NCBI GenBank assembly: GCA_009767595.1
Contig: VSDK01023833.1
Location: 180,994 to 244,993 of the forward strand
From: Symbiodinium kawagutii
Lineage: Eukaryota > Sar > Dinophyceae > Suessiales > Symbiodiniaceae
Direction: 5' to 3'
DNA length: 64,000 nucleotides
Shown here: positions 1-11,516 of the stretch, piece by piece
How positions within the stretch are numbered: position 1 is the first letter of the stretch
Layout: each line of letters starts with the position of its first letter
Translations under genes and position numbers: made by a program
Notes under the pieces: generated by a model
Seen by the model: only the letters and a program-made list of their open reading frames with translations
The model's database searches: none
Told to the model about the DNA's origin: nothing

Positions 1-39
1 TCCTCATCCTCATCCTCATCATCATCATCATCATCATCC

Positions 40-73
<34 letters not shown>

Positions 74-348
74 GATCCTCATCCTCATTCTCATCATCAT
101 CCTCATCATCATCATCATCATCCTCCTCCTCATCCTCATCCTGATCCTCATCCTCCTCATCATCATCATCATCATCCTCTTCCTCTTCCCCTTCCTCATC
201 CTCATCCTCATCCTCATCCTCCTCATCATCATCATCATCCTCATCCTCATCCTCATCCTCCTCATCATCATCATCATTATCATCATCATCATCATCATTC
301 TCTTCCTCATCCTCATCCTCATCCTCATCATCATCATCATCATCATCC

Positions 349-382
<34 letters not shown>

Positions 383-507
383 GATCCTCATCCTCATTCT
401 CATCATCATCCTCATCATCATCATCATCCTCATTATCATCATCATCCTCATCATCATCCTCTTCCTCATCCTCATCCTCATCGTCATCATCATCATCATC
501 ATCATTC

Positions 508-551
<44 letters not shown>

Positions 552-681
552 TTCCTCATCCTCATCCTCATCATCATCCTCATCATCATCATCATCATCA
601 TCATGATCCTCATCCTCATCCTCATCATCATCCTCATCATCATCATCATCCTCATTATCATCATCATCCTCATCATCATCC

Positions 682-760
<79 letters not shown>
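1..760. repeat. Compound TCATCA/TCATCC microsatellite
   Basis: About 760 bases are made almost wholly of TCA/TCC trinucleotides arranged in 6-base and longer sub-units such as TCATCC, with rare TGA and TTC variants. It runs to the left edge, so its full length is unknown. All frames on one strand stay open (Ile/Leu-rich on plus), but this only reflects the lack of stop codons in the repeat. Expansion by replication slippage is the simplest explanation. Confidence 0.97.
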
Positions 761-1056
761 AGATGTGATTGACATGCTTCAACAAAGACTCTGGGTGACG
801 CATAATGATGGTCAGTCAAGCAAGCCCAGTGTCTTTGAACCATTATTATCTTATGTAATCAACTATAACTATAACTATCAATGCTTCATAATATTATAGT
901 CAATGATCATCATTCCTGAACCATCATGATCATCAGCTATAACATCATGAAGCAACCACTATAAGATCAATCATTATCATTCCTAATGACCATCATTGCT
1001 TCATAACCATTATTGCTATCACCATTATAATCTTTATGGTTACAGTTATAGGTATG

Positions 1057-1145
1057 ATAATCATTAACCACTATAATGATAATCATTAACCACTATAATG
1101 ATGATCATTAGCCACTATAATGATAATCATTAACCACTATAATGA
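1057..1145. repeat. Tandem repeat, about 27-bp unit
   Basis: Three to four imperfect copies of a unit containing ATAATCATTAACCACTATA follow each other. The surrounding 760-1200 stretch is AT-rich with many ATCATT words and no recognisable gene. Confidence 0.8.
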
Positions 1146-1218
1146 GTGTTATTGCTATCAACCACTCGAATGATTGTTACACTCAGCCACCATGGTGGTT
1201 TTTTTTTCACCATGGCAG

Positions 1219-1258
1219 CCGCCTCGCCAGGAGCAGTTCCACAGGGCACCTGGGCCAG
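1219..1258 (+). CDS. Candidate short exon, unidentified
   Basis: A GC-rich 40-base block follows a pyrimidine tract and a CAG acceptor and ends at a GT donor (CCAG|GTTCGC). It reads PPRQEQFHRAPGP with about 70% G/C in third positions. An overlapping frame starting at 1212 (MAAASPGAVPQG) is also open and runs to 1391, so both the frame and the exon limits are uncertain. No family recognised. Confidence 0.3.
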
Positions 1259-1328
1259 GTTCGCTAGCACCATTTCTGTGGAGAGCTGCTGGGGATTTTC
1301 GGACTTCGAGGAGTTGCATAGTTGTATA

Positions 1329-1430
1329 TGGTGGTTTCTCAAAATAGGAAACCCAAAATATGGTTGGTTTATTACTATAAATGACTATTAATGGATGATT
1401 TAGGGGTACCCCTATTTTGAGAAACCTCCA
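1329..1430 (+). mobile_element. Element A copy 1 (MITE-like)
   Basis: Inverted-repeat element of 102 bp. The left arm reads TGGTGGTTTCTCAAAATAGG and the right arm CCCTATTTTGAGAAACCTCC. The core has GGTTGGTTTATTACTATAAA and GGATGATTTAGGGG, shared with the other copies. It is non-coding and could fold as a hairpin. The next bases (TATGGCTATGGGTCAA) begin an Element B fragment, so the two families abut here. Confidence 0.88.
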
Positions 1431-1431
1431 T

Positions 1432-1525
1432 ATGGCTATGGGTCAATATTAACCGTAGTTATATGTAATATTAGTAGTTGTATGTAATATTGGGTTTAAT
1501 AAGCAACAATAGCAGGGGATATACC
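1432..1525 (+). mobile_element. Element B fragment
   Basis: It begins with the Element B arm ATGGCTATGGGTCAATATTA and ends with AGCAACAATAGCAGGGGATA, but the centre is replaced by TGTAATATTAGTAGT-type sequence and the right arm is missing. It is a rearranged partial copy just upstream of a fuller one. Confidence 0.6.
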
Positions 1526-1540
1526 ATATATATATATATA

Positions 1541-1649
1541 TGGCTATGGGTCAAGCAGTTAATCAACCAACAATAATGGGGGATAAGTTCACCAGCAATG
1601 ATAGGGAAAACACATGTCAGGGGACTAAGGGTGAACTGACCCATAGCCA
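1541..1649 (+). mobile_element. Element B copy 1 (MITE-like)
   Basis: Terminal inverted repeats are TGGCTATGGGTCAA on the left and TGACCCATAGCCA on the right. Internal words include GTTAATCAACCAAC, GGGGGATAA and GGGAAAACA. It is 109 bp, non-coding, and preceded by a short TA run. Confidence 0.85.
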
Positions 1650-4330
1650 TATAGTTGTCTAGAACTATGTGCATAGGGAAGTTTCGGACTTTCATAGTTG
1701 TATATAATTAGTTGTATAGAATTGGTGTTTGGAACTAAATGTATTTGTACATATACATGTCTAAGTGCATAGTTGTATAGAAATGTACAAACGTAAATGA
1801 TAGATCTATTTGCATACTGTAATGCTTGTTTGTAGAATGACTGTATATACATGATAGGTCTAAGTGTATTTAAATTAAGAGGTGTATGATATATGCATGA
1901 TGTATACAGATATGATGGTATACCTCATCATTTGATGCATACGCTCACTTCGATACTTGTATGATGTAGACTTCTCACAAGATTCCTATGATATTTGGTC
2001 TTCTGTCAGCGGTGGTAATTATTGACAAGGGGGTCCAAGGATCAAGAACCCCCCCTTCAACACCGGTTTTGGATGCCCGTGGTAAAACACAATATCGTAG
2101 GGCCAATTCATTTTCGAGAAAAAAAATCAATCATCACTTGTATCCTGCGTTGCTTGTTGAATGTCTGCAGTTGTACCACTCATTTTGTATGATTTCGTTG
2201 TAATTAAGCAGCCAGCGTTTGCTAGTTTGACTCCGCACCACGTGGACAACTGTAGGGTTAAGTTTGTTTTTTGCCGTGTTCAATCTGTGTCCAATCCGTG
2301 TCCACTGCTGGAATTCTATCCGTGTCCAATCTCGATCTCGTGTGGTCCCCGTTGGATCGATCTCAGCTCACGCCTGGAATCGGCTTGCCAGGGCGCAGGA
2401 AAATATCGGAGGCATGACTATGCCAAGACCTCAGGGAAACAACGTTGATACCCGGGATTACACCGTGGAGAGCCTCCATGGCTTGGCAAATCATGCAAAC
2501 ATGGGTGTCATCCACATCTATGTTGATTGAACCCCAGGCAATGGTTACAGATGGTTGCAACCAACGGTCAATGATGGTTTGAAGCAATCAGGTTTTTTCG
2601 ATGTTTATAGGAAATTGTCATCATTCTCTGGCAAAACGCGAGAAATTGAAACGCAGCTGTCAGAGGTTGGCTTGCAATGGTGGAAGGTCATGATCATTCA
2701 ATAATGAGCGCCAATCATCGCCAATCATCACTGGCCATTGAAAAATTATTATGTGGTTCACAATCATGCTATTATCCTATCTTATCCTTGGTCAACCATT
2801 GTTGACCACGATCAACTCTCATCACCATGGCGTGAACCACCAGCTGCTGCGATGGGTACCACTGGTCTCCTGGTTTTCTTTCAGATTCGACCGCTGGGCA
2901 ATCACACCGGTGATGGTCGTCGCGATCCTTTCGATTGCACTCCCATGATCAATTGCTAGGTAATGCAAACTGTTTCTTTGATCAATAAGAAATGAGCACA
3001 ATTGTTTAATTGCATCAATTGTGTTCAATTGCAACAGTTTACAACAGTTTAATTGCAGTTTGATCAATTTGTTTTTTGATTCCATCCTTCTGTAAACTGC
3101 TTGTGCGCCAAGCAGCAGAATTGAGAACCACCTGCCTGATTTTTCCACAAATTCACCGCAGTAATCGCGGTAGGAAGGTCATGATGCTGCTTTGATGGCA
3201 CACTGGCCCAAGTGATAAGCCAGTACAGTATGGGATACTTTCAAGGTCGAACCCGGCTGAACTCAACTTTGACCAAGCCCATGGACGAGTCAATGCACAA
3301 AGAGCGGACCAAGCATGCGGGTCTGGACACAATTGGGTTATCCCCTCACAGCGAGGATTGAGACGGTTTGTTTCGTAAAGCGCCTGTGTGTTGGTGGTAC
3401 CACATGTATGCCGGAACTCCATGGAAAGAAGCATAGGGATACGCTCACCAAGCAGGATGCTATGCACGACTTGCCGCCATTGGTGGGTCTGACGATTTGT
3501 TTTTTTTGAACAATGGTTTCGGAGCATTTTTTTGATCTGCTTTTCAGGATTTATGTAGATTTATGATATGCTGTTTCCTCCTCTTGCTCTGAGCCGGGTA
3601 CTACAATATTAAGATTTGCCTACGATTTGGCCTGCACACAACGTCGTCATGTTGAAGTAAGGGTATCTCCCCCTGAAATAGTGGTATCCAAAAAAATCTC
3701 AAAATGTAGTGTCCAGCAGGAAGCCACAGAATACCTGTATCAGGGTACTTTTTCTTGCTCAAATCAACCACATAGAAGTCTTCACAAATGGGTCATATAG
3801 ACCCTCACATTCTTGTACCGTCCAACTTGTTGCTAAGTTGCCACCTGTTTTGACTGGCCGTATTTACTTGGTCTACAGCGAGAGAAAATAGTCACTACGG
3901 TATCTTTTGTGGAATCTCCTGTTGACCTATTAGACCAAGGGCAAGTGCATTTGGTGGTTTGAACACTGCTCTTGTTGAGTGTGTCCCTGAAATTTCAGCC
4001 GAGGCAACCACGTATTCTGATGCTTTTGTACACTTTGGCTGCGAGTCCTACCACAAAAAGCCGAAGGATGGTAGAGCGGCCCACAGTGTGAGGCTAACCC
4101 CTGCTTGGAACCAGGGCGAGTATCTTGGAGTCAGGCTCCTAACATACTTGTCCTAGCTACAAGCAGGACGTGGTACCAGTCCCAAATTGGCTTCGAGCCT
4201 GGCAAACTACGCTTGTAGCTTCCATATTTCACCGCGGGTCCCCAAGCTGAATTGGTAGTTATAAGTCGTAACTACATATAGCTACCACATCATGATCCCC
4301 AAGTTACAGCTCCCATCTCTCCAAAGCAAG
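1650..4330. other. Stretch without a recognised gene
   Basis: AT-rich DNA with many GGTTGACC/CATTGATC-type words. Open frames of 60-124 codons occur on both strands (for example 2264-2530 plus, 3153-3527 minus and 3959-4156 plus). None shows a known motif, and none has clear splice borders combined with high third-position GC. The 2264-2350 part repeats CCGTGTCCAATC-like words. Confidence 0.6.
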
Positions 4331-4437
4331 GCCCTTTCTTCGGCTTCGCCACGGCTCGCCAGGAGCCGGCCGAACCAGCTCCTCGCAGCCTTGGGCCCGA
4401 AGAGCTTCGACAGGAGGAGAGGAAGATGGAGCGACAG
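4331..4437 (+). CDS. Candidate exon, acidic/basic helix, unidentified gene
   Basis: A CAAG acceptor opens a GC-rich block that ends at ATGGAGCGACAG|GTGCCG. In the supported frame (two leading bases, then 35 codons, ending in phase 0) it includes FFGFATARQEP and ends EELRQEERKMERQ, likely helical. Third-position GC is about 68%. It joins in phase with the candidate exon at 5839. No family recognised. Confidence 0.5.
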
Positions 4438-4494
4438 GTGCCGTGCCTTGGGGCGGTCAACGCTTACGAAGGGTTAGAAGTTAGAACCGACTGG

Positions 4495-4729
4495 GAGATT
4501 TATAGCGATATGATGGGGATTTATGGGGATATGATGGGGATATGATGGGGATTTATGGGGATTTATGGGGATATGATGGGGATTTATGGGGATATGATGG
4601 GGATATGATGGGGATTTATGGGGATTTATGGGGATATGATGGGGATTTATGGGGATATGATGGAGATTTATAGGGATATGATGGGGATTTATGGGGATAT
4701 GATGGGGATTTATAGGGATATGATGGAGG
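4495..4729. repeat. Minisatellite, 21-bp and 12-bp units
   Basis: Alternating copies of GGGATATGATGGGGATTTAT and shorter GGGGATTTATGG units fill 235 bases. On the minus strand it translates as repeated HHIPINP, which is a by-product of the repeat and not a protein gene. Confidence 0.95.
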
Positions 4730-4876
4730 TTGATGGTTGGCCAACGGATCATAGGGGATCACAAGCAACAATAGTAAGGGAGATACCAGCTATATACTGA
4801 TTGAACCTACTGGTTGATGGTTGGCCAAGTGATTAAGAAACTGATTGATAGCCATAGTAGCCATAGTTGGCATAGT

Positions 4877-4991
4877 TTGGCTATGGGTCAAGCACTTAAT
4901 CAACCAACTAATGGGGATAATCACCAACAATAACAGTGAAAACGATGGTTTATGAGGGAACCAGGGGTACAGGGTTTTGACCCACAGCCAC
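4877..4991 (+). mobile_element. Element B copy 2
   Basis: Left arm TGGCTATGGGTCAAGCAC and right arm GGGTTTTGACCCACAGCCA enclose ATCAACCAACTAATGGGGAT, AATCACCAACAATAA and GGAACCAGGGGTACAGGG. This is one of the better preserved copies and gives a useful consensus. Confidence 0.88.
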
Positions 4992-5379
4992 TTAGCCATA
5001 GTTAACCAACTGACTAGCCAACTGATTAAGAAACTACTATGCACTGGTTGATAGTTAGCCACTAGCACTTGGTGATTCATCTATGAATGGTTGATGAGGA
5101 TTGAAGTTGGTGGTTAATCAATGGTATCTTATGGTTCGCGAGAGTTGGTGATCAATCTATAACGTGCTATAGCTACTTCAATTTGATGATGAGGTGTGAA
5201 ATATGTAACTCCGAAGTAAACAACTGATATCAACTAATTGATAATTAGTAAGTGGTCAACTCAACATTCATTGATTCGGATTGATAATGTTTAATTAACA
5301 ATGGTTGACAAGGGTCAATGAGAGTTGATGATCGTACCAGCGATGCGACGAAACAAGGGTCAAAGCGTTGCGAAGCACA

Positions 5380-5485
5380 TGGTGGTTTCTTATAATAGCC
5401 CCAAAAGATGGAACATGGATGGTTTATTACTAACAATGCTTACTATTGGATGATTTGGGAGGTCCCCTATTAAAAGAAGCCACCA
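5380..5485 (+). mobile_element. Element A copy 2, diverged
   Basis: TGGTGGTTTCTTATAATAGC and CTATTAAAAGAAGCCACCA mark the two arms. The core keeps TGGTTTATTACTAACAATG and GGATGATTTGGGAGG. Both arms carry several changes, so it is an older copy. Confidence 0.75.
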
Positions 5486-5838
5486 TATTATCAGTAGATC
5501 GGATCTGTGCAAAGAGATCAGTGCATCAAAGCATAAGACAACCAGGTCAGACTTGGAGAGCGGGTGATCCCGTTTGCAATCCCAGATGTTGCAGCTGATG
5601 CTTACATGGCTGGAATGCTGTGGAATGTACAGTGGCTGCAAACCAACCAGTAAAGGCCATCACCCGGACCATCCAAGTCGATGTCAGAGGACAACGCAGC
5701 AATTGAAATCTCAGAAATGCTCCGCTCCCTACGAGGGTTAAGAGGGCCTAGGTCAAGAAGACGGTTGTTGAATTGTGCTTGGGGCCGGACCCCTGAACTG
5801 GATGGTTGAGGGGAGCACCCTGCAGACTCAGCCACCAG

Positions 5839-5958
5839 CTCGAGGCGAAATACTGGGCCATCATCGGCAAAGCGCGGGCCATGGAGGATCTGGGGCTGCG
5901 CCATGTCATTGCGGCCGTGGTGTACACTTTGGGAACCTGGAAGTGGAAAATCCACCCT
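5839..5958 (+). CDS. Candidate exon, unidentified gene
   Basis: A 120-base GC-rich block after GCCACCAG and before a GT donor (CACCCT|GTACGA), in phase 0 at both ends (40 codons). It reads LEAKYWAIIGKARAMEDLGL, then RHVIAAVVYTLGTWKWKIHP: a mixed helix followed by a hydrophobic stretch. An acceptor at 5831 would extend it slightly. It continues in phase from the exon ending at 4437. No family recognised. Confidence 0.55.
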
Positions 5959-6077
5959 GTACGATATATATATATATATATATATATATGGTTGTTATGC
6001 AAAAGGTCCTTGTAAGCGTTTTATACAAAAAGACCTTTCAAGTCAGGAACCAAGCCTGCGCTAAGGTTTTTTTCAAG

Positions 6078-6530
6078 GTTCGCTAAAGTAACTATTTTTT
6101 TCGCGAAAGTTTCGCGAAGATGACTATATATGATCATTTGGCTTCATTTAAGCAACTGTTCGGAGAGATCCTGAGATGGACAGATGAGATGTGTGAAGAA
6201 AAGGTGAGCAAAGAGAAAACTTGAGAAAAGAACCGCGAAGAAAAAGAAAGAGCGAAAATGCAGACAATTTTTCGCGAATGTTTCGCGAAAGTCCCGCGAA
6301 GCATCCGCGAAAGTTCAACCTCCGCAGATAAGCCCCATGGACTTTGGGGATGTGCAGCGGGGTCCTGGGCAAAGAAGAGTTTGCGCCAACGCAGGGTTGG
6401 GCATCTTATTCCTATGCATTTGACAAAAAGATGCCCCCGAAGGGCCACGCGTCGTGGCCCGCTAAAGTTTTCGATTGGTTTCGCGAGAGACTGGCTAAAG
6501 TAATTTTTTCTGCGAAGATGGTTATTTGCG
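6078..6530. repeat. TTCGCGAA-rich segment between ~45-bp direct repeats
   Basis: Two pairs of the self-complementary octamer TTCGCGAA occur (6100 and 6111; 6271 and 6282), each pair with starts 11 bp apart, plus CGCGAA half sites near 6230, 6295, 6309 and 6480. The segment is bounded by similar sequences, GCTAAAGTAACTATTTTTT near 6082 and GGCTAAAGTAATTTTTTCTG near 6493, each followed by GCGAAGATG. No protein was recognised in it. Confidence 0.75.
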
Positions 6531-7052
6531 GAACAAGGAATTTTGATCAACCACCATATGTATATATACATTTATGTATACATACTTAGATAGGTAGACA
6601 GATAGAAAGCAAGATAGACAGGGAGATAGGTAGATAGATAGATGGTTGAGGTAGCTCAAACAGATGGTGAGTTTTAGCTTCCAGATCAATTTACTGGAGG
6701 CCATTTTCGTTTGCAGGCTGTGAAGAGGAACAACTAGAGACAATGGTGGTTCAAGAGTCAATCAGGCGTCCTGAGATCTACCATCATTCACAAGGCTTTT
6801 TGCTACTTATTTGCCAGCTAACCATTGATCGACAGTTGACAATCAGTTAACTATTCACCACCAGTTAACCATCAATCAGCCACAAGAGATGGTCACATAC
6901 CCAACGTTTGCCTGATGTGTAACCAATGGTAAAGCCATGTGCAGTCCCTTTCACAACAGAGCTGACTGCCACAAACACCATGGCTTTAGCTAAAACCCCA
7001 GGAGCGGAACAAGGATGGCAGCTACATGCAGAAAGACCTTGGGCCTTTGCAG

Positions 7053-7163
7053 GCGTCCGTCTGGGCTCTGCTGGATGGAGCCTGCCGCATTGATGGGCCA
7101 TCCAGAGATCTCCAGTCTTGCCAAAGTGGCATTGCTGCCCAAGGAATCTGTATACCTATACAA
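7053..7163 (+). CDS. Candidate exon, frame ambiguous
   Basis: An acceptor (CCTTTGCAG) and a GT donor (ATACAA|GTAGAT) enclose 111 bases. The phase-0 frame reads ASVWALLDGACRIDG and fits the phase of the previous candidate exon. The next frame (ALMGHPEISSLAKVALLPK) has better third-position GC, about 60%. The minus strand is also open here (6990-7322 and 7022-7351). Identity unknown. Confidence 0.35.
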
Positions 7164-9462
7164 GTAGATTGTATTGACATTGTGTTTTTTTTCCTGATGC
7201 GAAGACAGACCCTTGGATCCGTTTTTCCGGGCAGATCTGAGTTTACCTTTTGTTTGTGAGAAACATTCAGATTGCCCAACTTTTGGCATCGCTTGGGAGT
7301 GGAAAAGCTTTGTGGTTGACAAATCCCATCTCGTGGATGGACACTGAACAAATAATCACTGGCTTAATCACATAGACTAAATCCATGTCTGATGCTTGTG
7401 CCTCGCTTGTTGATCAGCTGGTAGGGGTTCTGCACCATTGGGATGTCCAATCCCAATTGACAAGCAGAATCAATGTGATGTGTGTCATGAATTGTCATGA
7501 GTGTCCATTCATTACAATGGTGGTTAGATCATTGGTGATTTTCCTATCGTCAGTTGGAACTAAATGCTCTGCCCTTTTGGTTGTTGCCTTCAATGACGTA
7601 TTGCTCGCACTTGGGGGCGTCGAAACCACCGACATTTGGAACATGACGGCGCGTACCATTTTGAGTCAATTATGTGTACCACAGGACCTGGTTGGTGGAT
7701 GTTGGTGGTTTAAAACATTTCCTATTTTGATGATTGAAAGCACCAGCCATCACCGACCACTTACCCATCCTGGACAGCATTTGTGAACCGTGGCATGCTG
7801 GTCCGCTCGCTGGCTAGTTCCGATCCCATCTTTAGCTGGGTTTCCATGTTCGTTGGTGGTGGTGCATTCCAATTGTTGTGGCTTACTACTAGCTACTATT
7901 TTGGTGTTTCTCAAAATAGGGGTCCCCCCAAATCATCCTTTGTTAACCATTTATTGTAATCAACCAACCATTTTTAGGGGTCCTTATTTTAAGAAACTCC
8001 CATTTGTTGGTACTAGCTACTATTTTAACCAGTAGTATTGATAGGAACCACTAGTAACCACTAGTAACCACTAGCAAACACTAGTGCATCCCAATGATAC
8101 CAATCATAGTGGTTACTATCCAACATGGTCCCCAACCAATTATAAGTTGTGGATTACATCCCTACCGTTGTTGGTTACAACACCCGATTGTTGCCTCTAC
8201 TCTTTGTTGTGATAGTATCCAACGGGCTAGATATGGCAACGACATTGGTCCGTTTGCGTTATTGTTGGTGGGTTGTTTTCCTTTCGTCAGCGAAGATGCT
8301 TGGTTGGTTATGCCGCACAATTGCTCACATTCCATGGTCATTATCATTGGTGTTCGATTGTGTCATAAACCGTTGTCAAGTAGATCAACCTCAGCTGGTG
8401 TTGGTAAACGACTTATATACCCCCATGGTTGCATACTTCCCTGTGATTTTCTTCCCCAATATGCATAGTCATACACTTTGAAGAATTGTATAAAACCATG
8501 CCTTGACCAGGCACTTGCAACCAATTGCTATTCACCACTAGTCTTAAACCCATTTTTCATTATCACCGTTCAACCTATCGTCATGATAGTCACGAAATCA
8601 CTACTAAGCCTGTTCTTAAGCAGCATTGCTAATCAACATGCTTGTTTATTAAACTATGGTTGTTGATTAGTGTGAAGCAACATCAATGATATGTTAACCA
8701 GTTTGCTACAATTGTTACGTTGAGCAGATCACTATTCTGAACCCCAGTCTTAAGCCTGTTCCAAACACTAGTGTTAACCCTGCTGTAAGTATTGTCAAGC
8801 CCATCGTTTGTCCTGTTGATAACCCAATTGTTTGTTGACCACCATTTATAGATAGTTTGCCTATGAAACATGGTGATTTTTCTTCGAGGTAACGAGGTAT
8901 CGTTTATTAGCCGGTAGCTCTATTGTTTCCTGTTTAGTGTTGGTCAGAACACTTCTTAGATATTTCTATTGTTTGTCAAAGCTATTGTTGCTTATTGTTA
9001 CCCTGTTATCCATGGTCATTCTTGTTTAATGAAGCTATAGCATGTTTCGAGGATTTTGAAAGCGATTTTTGCTCACATCGCCATGTGCCGAGATTGTAGT
9101 TAAGCTATTGTTCCTAGTTAAACATTTTCAAGCATCATCACTCTGTTGATCCTATTCTCAAGCCCATTGTTGAGCACTAATGACTAATGACCACTCTCTT
9201 GTTTGTTTAGCCCACTGCTAACCCACAAAAGTGTTCACCCACCATGCTTAAGCCCAGCTGTTCGTTAAGTCATGGGTACGGGAAAATGTGCCCTTTCCTG
9301 CAGATTTTCCTACAAACAAGAATTTCTAGTTGGATCTAGTTGGCAGTTTGAATCATTTTTTCTTTTCCCAAGTGGTTGGATCTAGTTGGATCTAGTTGGA
9401 TTTTTGTTAATCTAGTTGACAGTATTCACAAGTGGTTGACCTCCTTCGCCCCCACGTTTCAG
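7164..9462. other. Stretch without a recognised gene
   Basis: AT-rich, probably intronic. It contains Element A copy 3 and many ACCACTAGTAACCACTAG and AAGCCCATTGTT-like words in 8000-9250. Open frames at 7385-7786, 8094-8468 and 8149-8481 use AT-rich codons and lack motifs. Confidence 0.5.
7912..8002 (-). mobile_element. Element A copy 3, reverse orientation
   Basis: It starts TGGTGTTTCTCAAAATAGGG and ends TCCTTATTTTAAGAAACTCC. The core reads AATCATCCTTTGTTAACCA, then TAATCAACCAACCATTTTTA, which is the reverse complement of the usual core. About 91 bp. Confidence 0.85.
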
Positions 9463-9580
9463 GGCAACCTGCAGCAGCTTGCCACTGTGCTGATGGGCGA
9501 GGGCGAGGCCAAAGCCACCTTCGCGCCTAGGAGAAGCAGCGCTGGTAGCTTCATGGGGGCCATGCTGAAGCCTCCGCAGG
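9463..9580 (+). CDS. Candidate exon, unidentified gene
   Basis: A pyrimidine-rich acceptor (CCCACGTTTCAG) and an ideal donor (CCGCAGG|GTAAGCC) bound 118 GC-rich bases. The frame starts GNLQQLATVLMGEGEAK and continues ATFAPRRSSAGSFMGAMLKP, in phase 0 at the left and ending in phase 1. Third-position GC is high. No domain recognised. The clean borders make this one of the most secure exons in the left part. Confidence 0.7.
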
Positions 9581-10021
9581 GTAAGCCCCGTGGGTCCCCG
9601 TTTATCATGGGTAAAGGGTGGTGAAATGTGGTGGGTAAGAACGGTTGAGCATGGCTGTTATGATGGTGATTGGTGGTTATCATCAACGGTCATGGTTATT
9701 TGCGGGTTCGTCACGGTTTCTTCATGGCGGGTCAGCATGTTTAAGCTGTTGAAAAGAAGATGTTGGTTGCTTGGTAGTCTTGCAGGTCGGGGGTTGTGGC
9801 CATTTCGGGAAGTTGGGGAAGTGCTACTGCTAAAGTCTCCCTTTTTGGCCTAACCCCTGTAGCCGTATTTCATGTAGAGTGGCGACGTAGACACATTCTT
9901 CTGCAGACTTCTTTCTCTCTTTCTCTCTTCATTTCTTCCTTGCTTTCCCAACATGCAGACACATGACATGCAATTACCTGCATGTACATGGAGACACTTG
10001 CAGAATGTGTGTATTATGTGC

Positions 10022-10051
10022 ATTCTGTGTGTATATATATATATATATATT
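10022..10051. repeat. TA microsatellite
   Basis: A (TA)n run of about 25 bases inside the intron before the exon at 10,134. Confidence 0.9.
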
Positions 10052-10133
10052 GTTTATATTTATTTATGTACGTAACAAATCAGTATACGTTTCATTCAAT
10101 ACACATGTGCATCCACGCATCCGCCGATCACAG

Positions 10134-10226
10134 CTCCAAGGCTGCAGGTGCCAAGTCGAACACGTGGAAGAGCGAGGTGGGGATTCCATGGCGCTACCTC
10201 TACGGATGCGTTCATGTTACCTTCAG
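10134..10226 (+). CDS. Candidate exon, unidentified gene
   Basis: It sits between the acceptor GATCACAG and the donor CTTCAG|GTGCAT, 93 bases. The frame with about 70% third-position GC reads SKAAGAKSNTWKSEVG, then IPWRYLYGCVHVTF. This frame needs two bases from the previous exon, whereas the exon at 9463 ends with one, so an exon may lie between them. No family recognised. Confidence 0.55.
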
Positions 10227-10908
10227 GTGCATCACCCTGTGATGGTTGGCAGCTATAAATCATTATGAAGCAGAACTAGCCATGGGTTCATGTCAACCAG
10301 CTATGGTTTTCCCCCAGGTTTCCCATCCTAAAGATCTTCCACGCAGCATCATTAAGCATGGCGATTCATCATCAACATGAGTTTGGTTGTTTCGCACATT
10401 AATAGTGGTCTTAAAGCATCATTCATTAGCCCTCAATTTGGGGACGGCAGACGGTATCCAATTTTATGAACATCCTGAGATGCTTCAGGTTTTGATAGTT
10501 GAAGTAAGGTTGAGATGTCATTGGAGGTACACTTTCGGCCGTGGGTTTTCAAAAAGAGCTCTTGTGTATGAAGCCAATGTGAATGATATTGGTTGTTCCA
10601 AATATGCTTATTGTTGATGGTCATGAACCATGCTACACTGGACCGCTGGGATTCAACATCCATGGGGTGCAAGGTGGTGGTTGGATGATGGGAAGATAAG
10701 TTACAGCTCGAAGCGGCGTCGAGCCGTGTCGTCGTAGCAGCGGTAGCAATAGCCATGGCAGTAAGAGTAGCAGTGGCAGCAGATGGCCGCAGTGATAGAA
10801 GTATGTAGTGGTAGTCAGTGGTGAGGAATGCTCAGTATTTCTTGTTGTGAATTATTGGTATGGTGAGTATCAAACTTTCTGTGATTTTCGCAGAACCAAC
10901 AAAGAAAA

Positions 10909-10968
<60 letters not shown>

Positions 10969-11248
10969 CTCATGGTGGTGGTGGTGGTGGTGGTGGTGGT
11001 GGTGCCGGTGATGCAGCAAACAACCCAAAAGGTCGATGCATGCATTGCATACCGCAAATGGCGGTGTCACAATGTTCAATTCACTTAGGATGGTTGGGTA
11101 CCACCATGGCGGGCAGGACACACCCACATAGCCCTAATACTTCGTAGGAGATTCTCTGAACATGTCAATCATCAACTAGTCCAACTGGTTAGTTGAGTCG
11201 CCATCATGTGGCACTGCCGGTGTTGGTTGCGCCTTGGGGCCTCTCAAG
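10227..11248. other. Probable intron with low-complexity DNA
   Basis: Holds an open frame at 10,387-10,617 (contains LGTADGIQFYEHPEMLQ) without clear splice borders and, at 10,905-11,004, a GAT/GGT microsatellite. Nothing else recognised. Confidence 0.5.
10905..11004. repeat. GAT then GGT trinucleotide repeat
   Basis: About 20 GAT/ATG units are followed by about 10 GGT units. Translated, this gives poly-Asp plus poly-Gly on plus and poly-His or poly-Ile on minus. These frames are repeat artefacts. Confidence 0.95.
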
Positions 11249-11349
11249 GGCTGCCAGGCAAAGTCTAACTATACCCAAGACCTCTTCAACAACGTCAACG
11301 CTCAGAAGTACGAGCTGCCACTTGCTCAGGAGCAGAGGCACTGGCCAAG
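11249..11349 (+). CDS. Candidate exon, unidentified gene
   Basis: The acceptor CCTCTCAAG and the donor GGCCAAG|GTGGAC enclose 101 bases. The phase-0 frame reads GCQAKSNYTQDLFNNVNAQ, then KYELPLAQEQRHWP, with about 73% third-position GC and two leftover bases at the end. No family recognised. Confidence 0.62.
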
Positions 11350-11516
11350 GTGGACATAGTGATAGAAGAAGCCTTGGCTTTCAGGGTTGATGATCATTGA
11401 TGATGACGGTTGCCACTACTCTTTTGCACGAATCTTTCGTTGGGATTCCTGATCCACCTGACGTTGTTGAAACACGTTGGGACGTATTCTTCCAACGACC
11501 CTCAGCACTTGCTAAG

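Noticed and set aside
72-899. 275-codon plus frame of Ile/Leu
   Set aside because: A direct translation of the TCATCA/TCATCC microsatellite.
4495-4729. Possible CRISPR array
   Set aside because: Contiguous 12/21-bp units without distinct spacers; a minisatellite in a eukaryotic setting.
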